From Aerophototrophica crusticola (GTDB taxonomy: Bacteria > Pseudomonadota > Alphaproteobacteria > Azospirillales > Azospirillaceae): a stretch of DNA of 64,000 nt. Where the stretch lies: NCBI GenBank assembly GCA_001939945.1, contig MOEB01000001.1:79595-143594 (forward strand). The letters are read 5' to 3'. The translations under genes and the position numbers were made by a program. Shown here piece after piece: positions 45,450-53,739 of this stretch (positions are counted from its first letter, which is position 1; the number at the start of each line of letters is the position of its first letter). The notes under the pieces were generated by a model that saw only the letters and a list, made by a program, of their open reading frames with translations, was not told the DNA's origin and ran no database searches.

Positions 45450-46817
45450 TCAGGTCTCGACCTGGGGCCGGTAACGGCTGGGCACCAGGCCGAAGGTCCA
45501 GGACACGCCGGCATGGGCGCTGGGCGTGGCCGGCGGGACGCGCAGCCAATAAGGCTTGTAGCTGCCGTCCGGCTCGGGGGAGGAGTTGATGACGCGGACC
45601 ATCACCAACGGCTCCCCGTCGAAATCATCCACCCGCCACAGCTCGCCGGTGCCGTCCTGCCCCACCTTCCGGCCCAGTTCCCGCATCACCTTGTCCGGGC
45701 CATAGGTCTGCAACAGGGCGCGGCGGATGCCGGGGTCGGGCTCCTGGCGGATGTGGAAGATGGTCAGCTCTTCCGTCCCCAGCAGGATGGCCGGGTCGGC
45801 GGCGAAGCGGCCGTCCACGGCGAACAGAGTGGACCCGTCCTTCCAGCATAGGGCCGGGCCGTCGGTCCGGTGGAAGCGACCGAACTCGTCCAGGTGCACC
45901 TCCGACGGCGGCTCCAGGGCCACCGCCACCTTGGCGAAGGCCCACAGCCCGTCCACCCGGTAGACCAGGTCGGTGAAGGCGGCCAGCTTGCGCTCCGCGT
46001 CGCCGCCGGCCTTGGGGTCGGGGGCGACGCGGACCAGCCGGTCCACGGCATAGAAGGCGATGGGCGTCTCGAAGCTGGGCGGGCAGGCGATGGCCAGCAG
46101 CCGGACGAAGGCCGCCAGCCGGTCACCCAAATCCAACCCATAGGGCCGCGGCCGGATGGCCGGCCGGGCCTTGTCCAAAAGCACGTGGAAGGTCCGGCTC
46201 AGCCGCGGCGCCACCGACCGGCCGAACAGGAAGGGTTGGCCGACCCGGCTTTCCCCCCGCTGCGCCGCCAGCAGGATGGAGGCGGGCAGGGCCAGCAACC
46301 CGCCCAGCATGGCCAGGGGGGAGACCTGCACCATGGGGCCGCTGCTCAGCAACCCCACCGCCATCAGGGCCCCGGCGATGGCCACCGGAACCCCCACCAG
46401 CACCAGGGGCGACTTGGCTTCCTGCAAGGCGCCCGACAGCATCAGGGCGAAGGTCCAGAAGGCCACGAAGGCCAAGCCCAGCACCACGAAGGCGCCCCGC
46501 GGCAACTCCACCGCCGCCACCCCCTCCCGCGCCGGCAGGCCCAGGGTGGAGGCGACGATGGCCAGCAACGCGACCAGCATCAGCAGCCAGGGACCGGCCC
46601 GGCGCCAGCCGGTCCGGCTCAGGATGCCGCGGGCCTCCCGTGGGCCGCCGGCCCACAGGATGGTGCGCGGCGGGGGGAGTCCGGCAGCCTCATAGGCGGC
46701 CCGGATGCTTTCCTCCGCCTCCGCCTTCTCAAAAGGTTGCCGCCACGCCAGGCGCTTCCGCCAGTCGTCATGGCTGGGCCAGGGGACGGCCTCCCCCGGC
46801 AATCCCCCGCGCGCCAT
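45450..46817 (-). CDS. Membrane protein with DUF6745-like C-terminal domain
   Basis: A 455-residue protein. Residues 20-62 are cytosolic helices (AYEAAGLPPPRTILWAGGPRE). Four membrane segments follow at about 76-94, 108-131, 137-158 and 165-185. The soluble C-terminal part (about 230-440) has PPSFETPIAFYAVDRLVRV, FHRTDGPALCWKDGSTLF and IRRALLQTYGPDKVM, which resembles the DUF6745 pattern as I know it. That domain usually appears in proteins encoded beside small GEVTGHAH-type proteins and repeat proteins. Function unknown. The upstream gene ends 5 nt before its start, so the two form an operon; the borosin-like gene follows after 204 nt. Confidence 0.75.
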   Translation of the reverse strand: MARGGLPGEAVPWPSHDDWRKRLAWRQPFEKAEAEESIRAAYEAAGLPPPRTILWAGGPREARGILSRTGWRRAGPWLLMLVALLAIVASTLGLPAREGVAAVELPRGAFVVLGLAFVAFWTFALMLSGALQEAKSPLVLVGVPVAIAGALMAVGLLSSGPMVQVSPLAMLGGLLALPASILLAAQRGESRVGQPFLFGRSVAPRLSRTFHVLLDKARPAIRPRPYGLDLGDRLAAFVRLLAIACPPSFETPIAFYAVDRLVRVAPDPKAGGDAERKLAAFTDLVYRVDGLWAFAKVAVALEPPSEVHLDEFGRFHRTDGPALCWKDGSTLFAVDGRFAADPAILLGTEELTIFHIRQEPDPGIRRALLQTYGPDKVMRELGRKVGQDGTGELWRVDDFDGEPLVMVRVINSSPEPDGSYKPYWLRVPPATPSAHAGVSWTFGLVPSRYRPQVET

Positions 46818-46822
46818 GGGCG

Positions 46823-47155
46823 TCAGTCCGCGATGGCCCGGGGCCGCGCCTTGGGCTCGTACTCGCGCTGGCGCACCACCTCATAGGTGCCGGGCGGTAC
46901 CTCGATGGTGTGGTGCTCCTCATGGCTCAGCGCCGTCGGCTGGTCGCCCAGCACCTGGATGTAGCTGCGGCCGCCGCCATCGTCGCGGAACATGACGACC
47001 CGGTTGGGCGACATGGCGTGGGCGTGGCCCGTCACCTCACCATAGGCCAGCACGACGCGGCCCTCGTCGGGGCGGACCGGAAGCGCCGTCGGCGGCAGGC
47101 CGTCTACGGCAGTGATCAGGACGTCACCTTGGCGGAACTGGACAGGCATGGCCAT
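46823..47155 (-). CDS. Small GEVTGHAHA/HEEH protein
   Basis: A 110-residue soluble protein with a beta-rich pattern: FRQGDVLITAVDGLP, GRVVLAYGEVTGHAHAM, ALSHEEHHTIEVPPGTYEVV and RQREYEPK. Conserved His/Glu residues (GHAHA and HEEHH) suggest a metal site in a cupin-like or SH3-like barrel; this is inference. I know this type as a frequent neighbour of DUF6745 proteins. GGGAG precedes the ATG at 47155. It is the first gene of the presumed operon. Confidence 0.75.
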   Translation of the reverse strand: MAMPVQFRQGDVLITAVDGLPPTALPVRPDEGRVVLAYGEVTGHAHAMSPNRVVMFRDDGGGRSYIQVLGDQPTALSHEEHHTIEVPPGTYEVVRQREYEPKARPRAIAD

Positions 47156-47414
47156 GACGCATCTCCCATGGGATGGACGGGCGGAACGCTTGTCGGCCGG
47201 CATATCGGTCGGACACAGGAACAACAGCTTGGGGCCCGTTCGGTGACAATGCCCACCGGTGCACTGTGGGTAAGCCCGTCGCCTGAACGGGCGGGCTGCC
47301 GGAACCGCCAAAGGTCTTGCCGGGCCTAGGTCGGGCTGCGGGGGCGTAGGACGGGGTGGCAACCGGTCCTGCTGCCGGGAACCTCTCGCCCCTCACGTCC
47401 CGTCCGCTCTCACT

Positions 47415-47452
47415 GTTTCCCCCGCGAAGGTGTTTTCCTTCGCGGGGGAAAC
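47415..47452. repeat. REP-like hairpin
   Basis: Perfect 16-bp stem (GTTTCCCCCGCGAAGG with its complement at 47437-47452) and a TGTTTT loop. Same core as the doublet at 13871-13958. The surrounding gap 47156-47670 has no supported gene. Confidence 0.75.
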
Positions 47453-47670
47453 GGTAGGGTTTGCCCGACGCGGTGAGCTATCGACTGCGGTATCAGCTAG
47501 GACAGCATATCGGGCTCGTCGTCCCGATCCGCTCACCGACGGCCAACAAGGGCGGGCAAATCATGGACAAAAATCCTAGCCTCTGCCATTCTACAACCGT
47601 CGCCCATCCAAGGGCGCCAGTTCTTGCACATCGTGAATCCGGCCAATCCGCCTGTCCAATCCGCACCCCT

Positions 47671-47810
47671 TAACTTTACCCGGCCCGAACCCGGCAAAGT
47701 TTGTCACTTTAAGGCGCAAAATCCAGCATTTTCAAACGCATATAACTTTACCATGGTAAAGTTAGGCGTCAACTTAAGGTAAACTTAGTCAAGCTAAGGT
47801 GAAGTTTGTC
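47671..47810. repeat. Hairpin-palindrome-phased-repeat element, diverged copy C
   Basis: AT-rich, about 140 bp. It holds an inverted pair AACTTT/AAAGTT near 47672-47701, then CTTTAAGGC, a spacer of about 30 nt, a perfect 22-bp palindrome (47743-47764, TAACTTTACCATGGTAAAGTTA), GCGTCAACTTAAG and two tandem 20-bp units (47768-47807). The order matches elements A and B, but the repeated word is different. Confidence 0.6.
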
Positions 47811-47841
47811 AAGCGGCGCCGGGGGTGTCCCGGCGCCGCTT
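47811..47841 (-). terminator. Hairpin after the C-methyltransferase gene
   Basis: Perfect 13-bp stem AAGCGGCGCCGGG/CCCGGCGCCGCTT with a 5-nt loop, 8 nt beyond the stop at 47850. No clear U tract, but it closes the polysaccharide transcript. Confidence 0.65.
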
Positions 47842-47849
47842 GCCATGTC

Positions 47850-49112
47850 TCAGGCCGCCGCGATGCCCGGTTCCACCGCCTGCGGGCGGGCCAGGTGGGG
47901 TTCGGGGATCGGCAGGATGAAGGTCCCACCCGCCTCGGCATAGGCCCGCTGCTGCTCCATGATCTCGTCGGCGAAGTTCCAGGCCAGGACGACCAGGTAA
48001 TCCGGCCTCTCCTCCAGCAGCGCCTCCACCGGGCGGATGGGAAGCTGGGCGCCGGGCATCAGCTTGCCCTGCTTGTGGGTGTTGCGGTCCACGACGAAAT
48101 CCAACTCCTTCGCCGTCAGCCCGGCATAGTTCAGCAGGGTGGCGCCCTTGGCCGCCGCGCCATACGCGGCGATGCGCTTGCCCTGGCCGCGAAGGCTGTC
48201 CACCAGGGCCAGCAGAGCCTCCTTCACCCCCGCCACCCGGCGGGCGAAGTCCTGGTAATAGCGGGCCTCGTGCATGCCCAGCGCCCGCTCCTCCGCCATC
48301 AGGGCGGAAAGGCGCTCCGACTTGCCCGGGTTCTTGCTGACGGTCAGGCGCAGGGACCCGCCATGGATGTCCAGCCGCACCACGTCGTTCAGGTGCAGCC
48401 CGTGACGGGCGAACAGCGGCTCCAGCGCCGTCAGGGAATAGTAGAAGACATGCTCATGGTAGATGGTGTCGAAGGCGCATTCCTCGATCAGGTCGCGCAG
48501 GTAGGGGAACTCGAACTCGGCGATGCCGTCGGCCTTCAGCAGGGCCGCGAAGCCCGCCACGAACTCGTTGATCCCGTCCACATGGGCCAGCACGTTCTTG
48601 GCCAGGATCACGTCCGCCGCCTTGCCTTCGGCGGCCAGCCGCTCGCCCAGGGTGCGGTTGAAGAAATCCTCCACCGTGGGGATGCCGATGGCCCGGGCCG
48701 CGGCGGCCGGGCCGCTGGCGGGGTCGATGCCCAGCACGGGGATGCCCGCGGCGGCGAAGTTGCGCAGCAGGTAGCCGTCGTTGCTCGCCACCTCCGCCAC
48801 CAAATTGTCCGGCCCCAGTTTCCGGCGCTCGATCAGCTCCAGCGCGTGGCTGCGGCTATGGGCCAGCAGGGCGGGGGAGAAGCTGCTGAAATACGGGTAG
48901 TCCCGGCCGAACAGCACCTCCGGCGGCACCGTCTCCGTCACCTGCACCAGGGCGCAAGTACCGCAGAAGCAGACATCCAGCGGGAACAGCTCCTCCGGCT
49001 GGCCGGCCTTGTCCGGCTCCACCAGCGCGTTGGCCAGGGGCTGGGCGCCCAAATCCAGGATGGGCGTCAGGTTCGGGCTGCCACAGGACCGGCACTCGGT
49101 GATACGGCTCAT
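47850..49112 (-). CDS. Sugar C-methyltransferase-like SAM enzyme
   Basis: A 420-residue protein with three parts. An N-terminal zinc knuckle has CRSCGS (8-13) and CFCGTC near 49. A Rossmann SAM domain has VAEVASNDGYLLRNF and the catalytic-region HVDGIN and YHEHVFYYS. The C-terminal domain has KRIAAYGAAAKGATLLNY. This is the layout of NDP-hexose 3-C-methyltransferases (TylCIII-like) that branch deoxysugars. GAGGAA precedes the ATG. It is the last gene of the run rfbF-SDR-rfbC-DUF4910-methyltransferase. Confidence 0.88.
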   Translation of the reverse strand: MSRITECRSCGSPNLTPILDLGAQPLANALVEPDKAGQPEELFPLDVCFCGTCALVQVTETVPPEVLFGRDYPYFSSFSPALLAHSRSHALELIERRKLGPDNLVAEVASNDGYLLRNFAAAGIPVLGIDPASGPAAAARAIGIPTVEDFFNRTLGERLAAEGKAADVILAKNVLAHVDGINEFVAGFAALLKADGIAEFEFPYLRDLIEECAFDTIYHEHVFYYSLTALEPLFARHGLHLNDVVRLDIHGGSLRLTVSKNPGKSERLSALMAEERALGMHEARYYQDFARRVAGVKEALLALVDSLRGQGKRIAAYGAAAKGATLLNYAGLTAKELDFVVDRNTHKQGKLMPGAQLPIRPVEALLEERPDYLVVLAWNFADEIMEQQRAYAEAGGTFILPIPEPHLARPQAVEPGIAAA

Positions 49113-49174
49113 TGGGTTCCTCGTCGGATTGACGTCAGTGGTCGGTAGTGTGGGTCGGTTCGCTCTACCTGCGT

Positions 49175-49262
49175 CCCCAGCGAAAGCAGGGGCCCACAGT
49201 TCTTCACCGCCAGTCCCGCTGGGTTCGGGTCAAAGAAAAGTGGGCCCCTGCTTTCGCAGGGG
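49175..49262. repeat. REP-like doublet
   Basis: Two inverted 23-bp units (49175-49197 and 49240-49262, 22 of 23 matching; CCCCAGCGAAAGCAGGGG core) separated by 42 nt. The spacing equals that of the doublet at 13871-13958. It lies between the methyltransferase and DUF4910 genes. Confidence 0.75.
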
Positions 49263-49273
49263 AGGCAAACTCT

Positions 49274-50596
49274 TCATCGGCGCGTATCGGGGACAACCTC
49301 CAACAACCCCGCCTCTTCGCAAGCCCTCGCCGCAGCCCTGACCTTGGCGAAGGGCATCCTGGCCCGCTCCGCCATGTCCAGCAGGCGGTGCTTCCCATCC
49401 GCCAGGTTCAGCACCCAGAGCACGGCCATCTGGTCCAGCCCGCCCTGGTCCTTCTGCCCGGCGATCTGCCGGTACAGCCCCCGGCGGCCAAGCTGGGGCT
49501 CGCCCTTGCCGCCGTCGGTACGGGCGTAGGTCACGTCCGCGTCCAGCAGGTCCAGCACCTCGGCCAGCACGGACAGGCTCTCCGCCAGGGCCTCGGGCCG
49601 GATGAAGTCCAGATTGTCGGCAGAGGTGTGGTACTCGGGGAAGGTCCCATGGACGCCCCGCATGAAGCACCCCACCGGCAGGTCATAGCCGGGGGAACAA
49701 TATTGCCGCTCGTCATAGCCATAGGGGCTGAAGGGCAGGATGCCGTGCTCCACCCCGCGGGCCGCCAGGACATGGGCCACGGCCCGGTCGATGGCGGCGT
49801 CCTCCCGCCGGCTGCGCTTGTAGTGGAAGGGCCCGGGGTCGCCGATGCAGCTCAGCGTCAGCCCGTGCCGCACCCGGTCCACCGCCGCCTCGTTCCGGGC
49901 CAGCCAGGTGATGGCCCCGATGGTGGCCGGCAGGAACACGAACCGGACCCCCAGCCGCCGCTTGGGCCCGTTCAGCAGCCGCTGCGCCAGCGCGGTCGCT
50001 ACCACCAAGCCCGACAGATTGTCGTTGGCCAGTTGCGGGTGGCAGACATGGAGGGAGACCAGGATGTCCCCCTCCGTCGTGCCGGGGACATGCAACTCCC
50101 CATAGGTCAGCCGCCCCGGCTCCAGGGTACTGTCCACCACCACCCGGTATTCCGGGTCGGTCATAGCTTCCCAGGTTCGGTGGGCCATGCAGAAGCCCCA
50201 GGTGTCCGCATAATAGGCGGTGCGGTAGGGGATCAGGTCCGGCTGCTGCGGCAGGGTGTGGACATGCTTCGCCAGAGCCTCCCGCGACACGACCATGTCG
50301 ATGGGGCGGCTGTAGTTCAGGATGTGCAGGGCGTGGTCGGCAAAGTCCACCACCCGCCGCCCGTCCAGGGTCTCGATCCAGGCGGCGCGGATGTTCCACT
50401 CCCGCGGCACCTCCCAGTCCAGCACGGGCGTGCCGGTGGGAACCTCCACGATCTCCAGCGGCACCTCCCGCGCCACCCTGGCCAGGGTGCGGCGGACGCC
50501 GTCGCCGGTCAGGCTGCGGCAGATGGGGTACAGCTCGGCGGCCAGGGCGTGCATGCCCTCACCGGTCAGGGGCGGCTTGGCGAAGCTTCCGTCCAT
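49274..50596 (-). CDS. DUF4910 aminopeptidase-like protein
   Basis: A 440-residue protein with the DUF4910/DUF2172 layout: LYPICRSLTGDGVRRTL, DWEVPREWNIRAAWIE, then a peptidase-like core with LVSLHVCHPQLANDNLSGL, FLPATIGAI, SPYGYDERQYCSPGYDLPVG and FPEYHTSADNLDFI. It ends in a winged-helix domain (residues 380-440). His/Asp/Glu at metal positions of M28-like enzymes are present. Such proteins recur in polysaccharide loci; the substrate is unknown. It starts 3 nt after the rfbC-like stop. Confidence 0.88.
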   Translation of the reverse strand: MDGSFAKPPLTGEGMHALAAELYPICRSLTGDGVRRTLARVAREVPLEIVEVPTGTPVLDWEVPREWNIRAAWIETLDGRRVVDFADHALHILNYSRPIDMVVSREALAKHVHTLPQQPDLIPYRTAYYADTWGFCMAHRTWEAMTDPEYRVVVDSTLEPGRLTYGELHVPGTTEGDILVSLHVCHPQLANDNLSGLVVATALAQRLLNGPKRRLGVRFVFLPATIGAITWLARNEAAVDRVRHGLTLSCIGDPGPFHYKRSRREDAAIDRAVAHVLAARGVEHGILPFSPYGYDERQYCSPGYDLPVGCFMRGVHGTFPEYHTSADNLDFIRPEALAESLSVLAEVLDLLDADVTYARTDGGKGEPQLGRRGLYRQIAGQKDQGGLDQMAVLWVLNLADGKHRLLDMAERARMPFAKVRAAARACEEAGLLEVVPDTRR

Positions 50597-50599
50597 GGC

Positions 50600-51160
50600 T
50601 CACCCCGCCGACACGCCGAAGCCCGGCATCCGCCCGGCCAGCGGCGGCCAGGACAGGTCCTTGGGCGAGATGCGCTCCACCGGCAGCGGCCAGGCCAGGC
50701 CCAGGGTCGGGTCGTCGAAGCGGCAGCCGTCATAGAGGTCGGGCACATAGGCCGCCCCCATCAGGTACTCCACCCCGGCCTCCTCGCCCAGCAGCTGGAA
50801 GCCGTGGGCCAGCCCCGGCGGCAGGTACAGCATCACCCCGGCCTCCGCCGACAGCTCCATGGCGAAGCTCTGGCGGAAGGTGGGGCTGTCGGGTCGCAGG
50901 TCGGCGATCACGTCATGGACCCGGCCCGAGGTCAGCCGCACCACCTTGGCGTCCTGCTGCGGGGCCCGCTGGAAGTGCATGCCCCGCAACGTGCCCCGGC
51001 CATGGGTGACGGAGCTGTTGCCCTGCACCGGGGTGAAGTCGATGCCGGCCTCCCGGAAACTGTCGGCGCACCAGGTGCGGGCGAAGCCGCCGCGCTCGTC
51101 CCGGTGCACCGTCAGCCGGACCAGCTTCGCCCCGTGGATGGGCAGGTCCTCGAACTTCAT
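50600..51160 (-). CDS. rfbC: dTDP-4-dehydrorhamnose 3,5-epimerase-like protein
   Basis: A 186-residue cupin of the RmlC family. DERGGFARTWCAD, QGNSSVTHGRGTLRGMHFQ (with the catalytic His region), and LPPGLAHGFQLLGEEAGVEYLM are conserved. In this locus it more likely epimerises a CDP-4-keto-6-deoxyhexose than dTDP-rhamnose precursor, since no rml genes are present and rfbF is. It overlaps the SDR gene stop by 4 nt. Confidence 0.85.
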   Translation of the reverse strand: MKFEDLPIHGAKLVRLTVHRDERGGFARTWCADSFREAGIDFTPVQGNSSVTHGRGTLRGMHFQRAPQQDAKVVRLTSGRVHDVIADLRPDSPTFRQSFAMELSAEAGVMLYLPPGLAHGFQLLGEEAGVEYLMGAAYVPDLYDGCRFDDPTLGLAWPLPVERISPKDLSWPPLAGRMPGFGVSAG

Positions 51161-52227
51161 TCCGCGGCCTGCCGGCTGGCCGCGGCGGCCGGGGTCTCCG
51201 GCATGTCCAGCCAATGGAACAGCGGGTCGAGCTGGCCGGAGCCCACCAGCAGCTTCAGGGCATTCAGCCGGGTGAAGGCCGGTGCCTCGAACATCTCCCG
51301 GGTCATGCCGATGCGGCTGAACACCTGGTAGAGCTGCGCCGCCCCGCGCTCCGCCGACCATTGGCACCGGAAGTCAGGCAGGTGCTTGCGGATCTTGGAG
51401 AAGTCCACGCGGTAGCTGCGGTTGTCCGGCCCCGGCGCGCCGAAGCTGATGGTGCAGCCCGGGAAGGCGGCGGCGACCATCTCCGCGATCTCCGACACGC
51501 GGTAGTTCTGCCGCTCGTCGCCGACGTTGAAGATCTGGCCCTTCACGTCCTCCTTCGGCGCACGCAAGGTGCACTCGATGGCCTGGCAGATGTCCAGCAC
51601 GTGGACCAGCGGCCGCCAGGGCTTGCCGTCGCTGGTCATGGCGATCTTGCCCGTGGTCCAGGCCAGGCCCGACAGGTTGTTCAGCACGATGTCGAAGCGC
51701 ATGCGCGGGCTGGCGCCGAAGGCGGTGGCGTTGCGCAGGCAGGTGGTGACGAAGCTGTCCTCCACCAGCTCGGCAAGGCCCTGCTCGCAGCGGACCTTGC
51801 ACTCGGCGTACGCGGTCTGCGGGTTGGGCGCCGACTCCTCGGTCTTGATGTCGTCGTTGCCGGCCCCGTAGACGGAGCAGGAGGAGGCATAGACGAACCG
51901 CGGCACCCCCGCCTTCTTGGCGGACTGGGCCACGTTCATGCTGCCCCGGAAATTGATGTCGTAGGTGATCTCCGGGTTGTGGGCGCCCAGCGGGTCGTTG
52001 GACAGCTCCGCCAGATGGACCACGGCGTCGAAGCCCTCCAGGTCCTTGGGCGTCACCCGGCGGATGTCGCGGGTGATGACCCGCGGCCGATCCTCCAGGT
52101 CGTCGAACAGCCAGCCGCCGCGATAGAAGCCTGCGTCCAGCCCCACCACGTCATAACCGCGCTTCATCAGGTAGGGGGTCAGCACTGCGCCGATATAGCC
52201 GTCGGCCCCGGTCACCAGGACTTTCAC
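51157..52227 (-). CDS. NAD-dependent sugar epimerase/dehydratase
   Basis: An extended SDR of about 356 residues. The nucleotide motif is GADGYIG; SSCSVYG carries the active-site Ser region, and the YxxxK is YAECK. GTG at 52227 is chosen because AAGGGAGC sits 6-7 nt upstream, and MKVLVTGADGYIG is then a standard N-terminus; an ATG at 52248 would add seven residues. It acts on a nucleotide sugar made from the rfbF product. Coupled to the rfbC-like gene. Confidence 0.88.
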   Translation of the reverse strand: MKVLVTGADGYIGAVLTPYLMKRGYDVVGLDAGFYRGGWLFDDLEDRPRVITRDIRRVTPKDLEGFDAVVHLAELSNDPLGAHNPEITYDINFRGSMNVAQSAKKAGVPRFVYASSCSVYGAGNDDIKTEESAPNPQTAYAECKVRCEQGLAELVEDSFVTTCLRNATAFGASPRMRFDIVLNNLSGLAWTTGKIAMTSDGKPWRPLVHVLDICQAIECTLRAPKEDVKGQIFNVGDERQNYRVSEIAEMVAAAFPGCTISFGAPGPDNRSYRVDFSKIRKHLPDFRCQWSAERGAAQLYQVFSRIGMTREMFEAPAFTRLNALKLLVGSGQLDPLFHWLDMPETPAAAASRQAAE

Positions 52228-52277
52228 GGGGAATGCTCCCTTCGTCATCACATGCGTGTCGGTGGGGAAGGGGGGCG

Positions 52278-53096
52278 TCAGACCGCCCGCATCCGGGGGG
52301 CTGCTGCCGGCATGGCCGGTTCCTTGCCCCAGACCTTCCAGGGCGCGTCGCCGCCCTTCCACAAATTCTCCAGCACCATCTTGTCCCGCAGGCTGTCCAT
52401 GGGCTGCCAGAAGCCATGGTGGCGGAAGGCCTGGAGCTGGTTGGCGGCCACCAGCCTCTCCAGCGGCTCCCGCTCCCAGACGGTGCTATCATTGTCGATG
52501 AAGTCGATCACCTTGGGCTCCAGCACGAAGAAGCCGCCGTTGATCAGGCCACCATCCTCCGGCCCCTTCTCGCGGAAGCCGTGGACGATGGGGTCGTGGG
52601 GCAGCAGGTGCAGGGCGCCGAACCGGCCCGGCTGCTCCACGGCGGTGACGGTGGCCCAGCGGCCGCCCTCCTTGTGGTGCCGCACCAGGGTGCCGATGTC
52701 GATGTCCGCCACTCCGTCGCCATAGGTCAGGCAGAAGGTGTCGTCCAGCAGGTGGGCGACGCGCTTCAGGCGCCCGCCCGTCATGGTCTCCTGGCCCGTG
52801 TCCACCAGGGTGACACGCCAGGGCTCCACCTCCCGAGGGACAATCTTCATGCTGTTCTGGGCCAGGTCGAAGACCACGTCACCCGTCGTCAGCATGAAGT
52901 CGCGGAAGTACTGCTTCAGCATCTCGCCTTTGTAGCCACAAAGGATCACGAAGTCATTGAAGCCGTAATGCGAGTAGATCTTCATGATGTGCCAGATGAT
53001 CGGTCGTCCGCCGATCTCCACCAGCGGCTTCGGCCGCACCTGGCTTTCCTCGCTGATCCGTGTGCCGTAACCACCGGCCAGGATGACAACCTTCAT
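52278..53096 (-). CDS. rfbF: Glucose-1-phosphate cytidylyltransferase
   Basis: A 272-residue enzyme making CDP-glucose. It shows MKVVILAGGYGTRISEE, RPKPLVEIGGRPIIWHIMK, ILCGYKGEMLKQYF, the metal motif in LTYGDGVADID, and GGFFVLEP. It commits glucose to CDP-deoxysugars. First gene of the minus-strand sugar run. Normally rfbG (CDP-glucose 4,6-dehydratase) accompanies it; no protein of that length and type is in the window. Confidence 0.94.
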   Translation of the reverse strand: MKVVILAGGYGTRISEESQVRPKPLVEIGGRPIIWHIMKIYSHYGFNDFVILCGYKGEMLKQYFRDFMLTTGDVVFDLAQNSMKIVPREVEPWRVTLVDTGQETMTGGRLKRVAHLLDDTFCLTYGDGVADIDIGTLVRHHKEGGRWATVTAVEQPGRFGALHLLPHDPIVHGFREKGPEDGGLINGGFFVLEPKVIDFIDNDSTVWEREPLERLVAANQLQAFRHHGFWQPMDSLRDKMVLENLWKGGDAPWKVWGKEPAMPAAAPRMRAV

Positions 53097-53550
53097 AATG
53101 TCCCCCGGAGTCTTCCCGTGTTGGGCGTATCCCGCTACATAGCTCAAGGTCAGGGCCGCGCGAACGCCGTGAAAGCCGTAACACCCTTCGCCAAGCGGCA
53201 CTTCTTCACTTACGAACTCACTGATAAAACCGATGCCAGATCGGTGGTATTACTCAGTTGATACTTATGCGCGGTGACTGATGTGTTGGTCCCGCGCTCG
53301 GAAGGGGGTGCCCGGTCGGCCATTCACCCCTTCCCGTCGCGAAGCATGAACGCGACGGCCCCCGCGGCGGCACAAGCGCGGCCGGGTGTGGGGTCCATGA
53401 TTTGGAATCACCCCTTCCGGGCGGGGTGGCATGTCCGGCTGGCGAGTTAGGCCCATTCCGGGGCTTGCCCGATCGCCCCTGGCCGTCCAATCTCCTCGCG
53501 GGGTCACAGAAAGTGCACAAAGGGCGCAGAAGCGCCGCGGGGAGGCGTGG
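53097..53550. other. Intergenic region upstream of rfbF
   Basis: About 450 nt; no supported gene. The part at 53190-53280 is AT-richer and includes ACCGAT/ATCGGT, a small hairpin (53227-53244), probably promoter-proximal sequence of rfbF or the tail of the opposing transcript. Confidence 0.4.
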
Positions 53551-53739
53551 GTGGAAATGATGCTGCTGGCGGCGCTCGCCCTGCTGGGCGTCGTCTATTG
53601 GGTCTGCGCGGAATTGCGGGCCGCCATCGTGGTGGAAGACAGCCACACCATGTTCAGGCCCAGGCCCACCAGCCGGGTCAGCGGCCCTCCGCCGCCCGTG
53701 GGGGGCTCGTTGCCGTTGCAGCGGTCCGGACGGGCGTGA
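53551..53739 (+). CDS. Possible small membrane protein
   Basis: A 62-residue frame starting with GTG at 53551, preceded by GGAGG at 5 nt. Residues 4-19 (MLLAALALLGVVYWVCAEL) form one membrane segment, and the tail is Pro/Arg-rich. Its 3' end overlaps the end of the opposing asparagine-synthetase-like gene by 62 nt, which weakens the case. Confidence 0.3.
   Translation: MEMMLLAALALLGVVYWVCAELRAAIVVEDSHTMFRPRPTSRVSGPPPPVGGSLPLQRSGRA

Noticed and set aside
47461-47673. A 70-codon plus-strand frame in the 47.2-47.8 kb gap
   Set aside because: No ribosome site, no domain, and it lies among repeats.
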